NCBI RefSeq assembly: GCF_001426705.1
Contig: NZ_LMFC01000005.1
Location: 186,001-250,000, forward strand
Reading direction: 5' to 3'
DNA: 64,000 nucleotides
From: Cellulomonas sp. Root485
GTDB taxonomy: Bacteria; Actinomycetota; Actinomycetes; Actinomycetales; Cellulomonadaceae
Positions within the stretch are counted from its first letter, which is position 1; every line of letters begins with the position of its first letter. Both the position numbers and the translations under genes were made by a program. Shown here piece by piece: positions 62,399 through 64,000 of this stretch. A model generated the notes under the pieces. The model saw nothing but the letters and a program-made list of their open reading frames with translations. It ran no database searches and was not told where the DNA came from.

Positions 62399-63565
62399 TC
62401 AGTTGCCGCCGGCCTCGAGTGTGACCTCGATGGGCTCGAAGTCCTCGCCGGACACGTCGACGCCCTCGTCCTTCAGCTCCGCCAGCGCCTTCTCGACGTA
62501 CTCGTTGGTGTACGCCTCGGCGTCGGGCTCGGCCGTGATGACCGTGGCCCCCTGGTCGTTCTTCGTGGTGAGGGCCACGTCGACGGTCTGCGTCCACGCG
62601 GCCTCGTCGATCATGCCGATGCCGTCCGGCGACGGCCAGATCAGCTTGTTGATCTCGTTGGTCTGCCACAGCTGGTGGCTGTTGCCCAGCTGCGAGCCCT
62701 GGGCCACGACGATGTCCCGGGCCTCCTCCGGGTTGTCCCGCGCGTAGATCCAGCCCTTGAGGCTCGCCTTGATGAACTTGACGGTCGTCTCCTGGTACTC
62801 CTCGTCGGACGCGAGCTTCTCCGAGTTGGCCCAGATGGCGTCCTGGAGCATGGCCGTGCCCTCGTCGTTCCAGTTGATCGCCGTGAAGTCGTCGGCCGTG
62901 TAGAGCTCGCCCGTGTCCGGGTTCTCGGCCTCGAGCAGCTGCGCGTACTCGTTGTAGGTCATGGCCTGCGCCGCGTCGATGTCGCCCGCGAGGAACGCGT
63001 TCATGTCGAACTGCTGCTGGACCAGGGTGACGTCGGTCGCCGGGTCGAGGCCGGCTTCGGTCATGCCGGCGAACAGCTCGAACTCGTTGCCGTAGCCCCA
63101 GTTGCCCACGGTCTTGCCCTCGAGGTCGGCCGCGGTCGAGATGCCCTTGTCCGCGAACGAGACCTGCAGCGTGCCGGACTTCTGGAAGATCTGGGCGACG
63201 TCGGTGATGCCCGCGCCCTGCTCGCGCGACGCCAGCGCCTTGGGCACCCACGCGATCGCGTAGTCGACCGAGCCGTCGGCCAGGACCGACTGCGGCACGA
63301 TGTCGGTGCCGCCCTCGACGATCTCGACGTCGAGGCCCTCGTCCTCGTAGTAGCCCTGGTCCACGGCCGCGTAGTAGCCGGCGAACTGGGCCTGCGTGAA
63401 CCACTGGAGCTGGAGCTTGACGGGGGTCAGCTCGCCGCCGTCGGCCGAGTCGCTGGCCGCGGGCTCGTCGGAACCGCCGTCGTCGGAGCTGCACCCCGAC
63501 AGGACGAGCGCGGCGGTGACGCCGACCGCGGCCGCGCCCCACGCAGTACGCCTGGTGAGTCTCAT
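62399..63565 (-). CDS. NMT1/THI5-like ABC substrate-binding lipoprotein
   Basis: A 388-residue lipoprotein: basic MRLTRRT, a hydrophobic stretch and lipobox VLSGC with acylated C25, then a Ser/Asp/Gly linker. The mature part, from PVKLQLQWFTQAQFAGYYAAVDQGYYEDEGL, is typical of the NMT1/THI5 (SsuA-like) binding-protein family that carries pyrimidines such as HMP, riboflavin or related compounds. ATG 63565 is preferred (GAGAGGG 8 nt upstream) over ATG 63571. It is adjacent to a matching permease. Confidence 0.92.
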   Translation of the reverse strand: MRLTRRTAWGAAAVGVTAALVLSGCSSDDGGSDEPAASDSADGGELTPVKLQLQWFTQAQFAGYYAAVDQGYYEDEGLDVEIVEGGTDIVPQSVLADGSVDYAIAWVPKALASREQGAGITDVAQIFQKSGTLQVSFADKGISTAADLEGKTVGNWGYGNEFELFAGMTEAGLDPATDVTLVQQQFDMNAFLAGDIDAAQAMTYNEYAQLLEAENPDTGELYTADDFTAINWNDEGTAMLQDAIWANSEKLASDEEYQETTVKFIKASLKGWIYARDNPEEARDIVVAQGSQLGNSHQLWQTNEINKLIWPSPDGIGMIDEAAWTQTVDVALTTKNDQGATVITAEPDAEAYTNEYVEKALAELKDEGVDVSGEDFEPIEVTLEAGGN

Positions 63566-63631
63566 CGTCATCCCTCTCGTTGGCTGTGCTGTGCGGATAT
63601 CGGCCGACTGGCTGCGGTGGCAGGCGGACGT

Positions 63632-64000
63632 CTAGCCCCCTTGGCGCCTCGCGACGGCGTTCTCGAGCGCGAGGGTCGCGAGGTAGAACACGAGTCCGAG
63701 CAGGATCGCGCCGAGGACGAAGGCCCACGCCCGGGCGTACGCGCTGTTCGACGCGGCGGACGTGATGCGCGACCCGAGGCCGTTCTGCAGCCCGCCGAAG
63801 TACTCCGCGACGATCGCCGCGATCACGGCGGTCGACGACGCGATCCGCAGGCCGGTGAACAGGTAGGGCAGCGCGCCGGGGATCGTCACCGTGCGCGTGA
63901 TCTGGCGAGGGGTCGCGGCGTAGGCCTTGAGCAGGTCGCGGTGCACCGGCTGCACCTGCCGAAGCCCGCGGAGCATGTTGACGAACACCGGCGCGAAGAC
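63632..64000 (-). CDS. ABC transporter permease, 3' part
   Basis: The C-terminal ~122 residues of an ABC permease of the SsuC/ThiX-like (BPD_transp_1) type. The EAA loop appears as DLLKAYAATPRQITRTVTIPGALPYLFTGLR, preceded by FAPVFVNMLRGLRQV, with two membrane helices around it (VIAAIVAEYFGG; VLGAILLGLVFYLATLAL). The N-terminal part lies beyond the right edge. It is 66 bp upstream of the binding-protein gene and is its transport partner. Confidence 0.92.
   Translation of the reverse strand, partial: VFAPVFVNMLRGLRQVQPVHRDLLKAYAATPRQITRTVTIPGALPYLFTGLRIASSTAVIAAIVAEYFGGLQNGLGSRITSAASNSAYARAWAFVLGAILLGLVFYLATLALENAVARRQGG

Noticed and set aside
61029..63728. A single 899-codon fusion of aminotransferase with upstream sequence
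   Set aside because: The N-terminal part is an out-of-frame shadow of the binding-protein gene; the aminotransferase starts at ATG 62333.

Overview
The window is about 64 kb of very GC-rich DNA with the gene content and order of a high-GC Gram-positive (Actinomycetota, Micrococcales). A cytosol-type GH9 glycosidase, a secreted lectin-PQQ sugar dehydrogenase, a WhiG/FliA-class sigma factor, DUF2469, DUF4233 and a translational ileS T-box all fit a Cellulomonas-like organism. That genus call is an inference; no 16S or tRNA gene is present. Most genes lie on the minus strand. No CRISPR array, insertion sequence, prophage or tRNA was seen.

Layout. 1-500: 5' part of dxr (minus). 521-3062: PadR regulator plus a DrrA/DrrB-type ABC exporter (plus) with a visible promoter and operator. 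3121-9094: DivIVA-like protein, rlmN, cdsA, frr, pyrH, tsf, rpsB (minus), a classic actinobacterial block. 9564-10112: a secreted M23-type protein (plus). 10361-17044: sigma factor, dprA, comM-like gene, yraN, DUF2469, rnhB, lepB. 17242-24961: rplS, trmD, rimM, khpA, rpsP, an amidohydrolase, ffh, glnD, glnK, leading from amtB (24961-26268) with a GlnR-like box upstream. 26483-32779: ftsY, a small membrane protein, smc, a HEAT protein, ndk. 32800-39605: DUF4233 and folC, separated by an MFS/TetR pair and the dhaKLM operon. 39602-42835: ileS with an Ile-specific T-box leader.

The most unusual region is 43071-52772. Eight minus-strand genes are chained by 4-bp or slightly longer overlaps: pnuC, nadR, a MoxR-like AAA+ ATPase, an unknown protein, a metallopeptidase-VWA fusion, another unknown protein, a PaaK-like adenylate-forming enzyme, and a GH9 enzyme with no signal peptide. 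This looks like one coupled operon joining nicotinamide riboside salvage, an AAA+/VWA/peptidase machine, acyl activation and intracellular glycoside hydrolysis. It is the best candidate here for an undescribed system.

52811-64000 is accessory: a HAD phosphatase, a MerR-TipAS regulator with a textbook 19-bp-spacer promoter, the lectin-PQQ dehydrogenase, an asymmetric heterodimeric ABC exporter, an SDR, and the start of a class III aminotransferase / NMT1-type ABC importer cluster cut by the window end.

Several strong GC-rich hairpins sit between genes and probably act as terminators or attenuators. Start sites were chosen from Shine-Dalgarno position, overlap with the upstream gene and family length; many long open frames here are artefacts of the high GC content.
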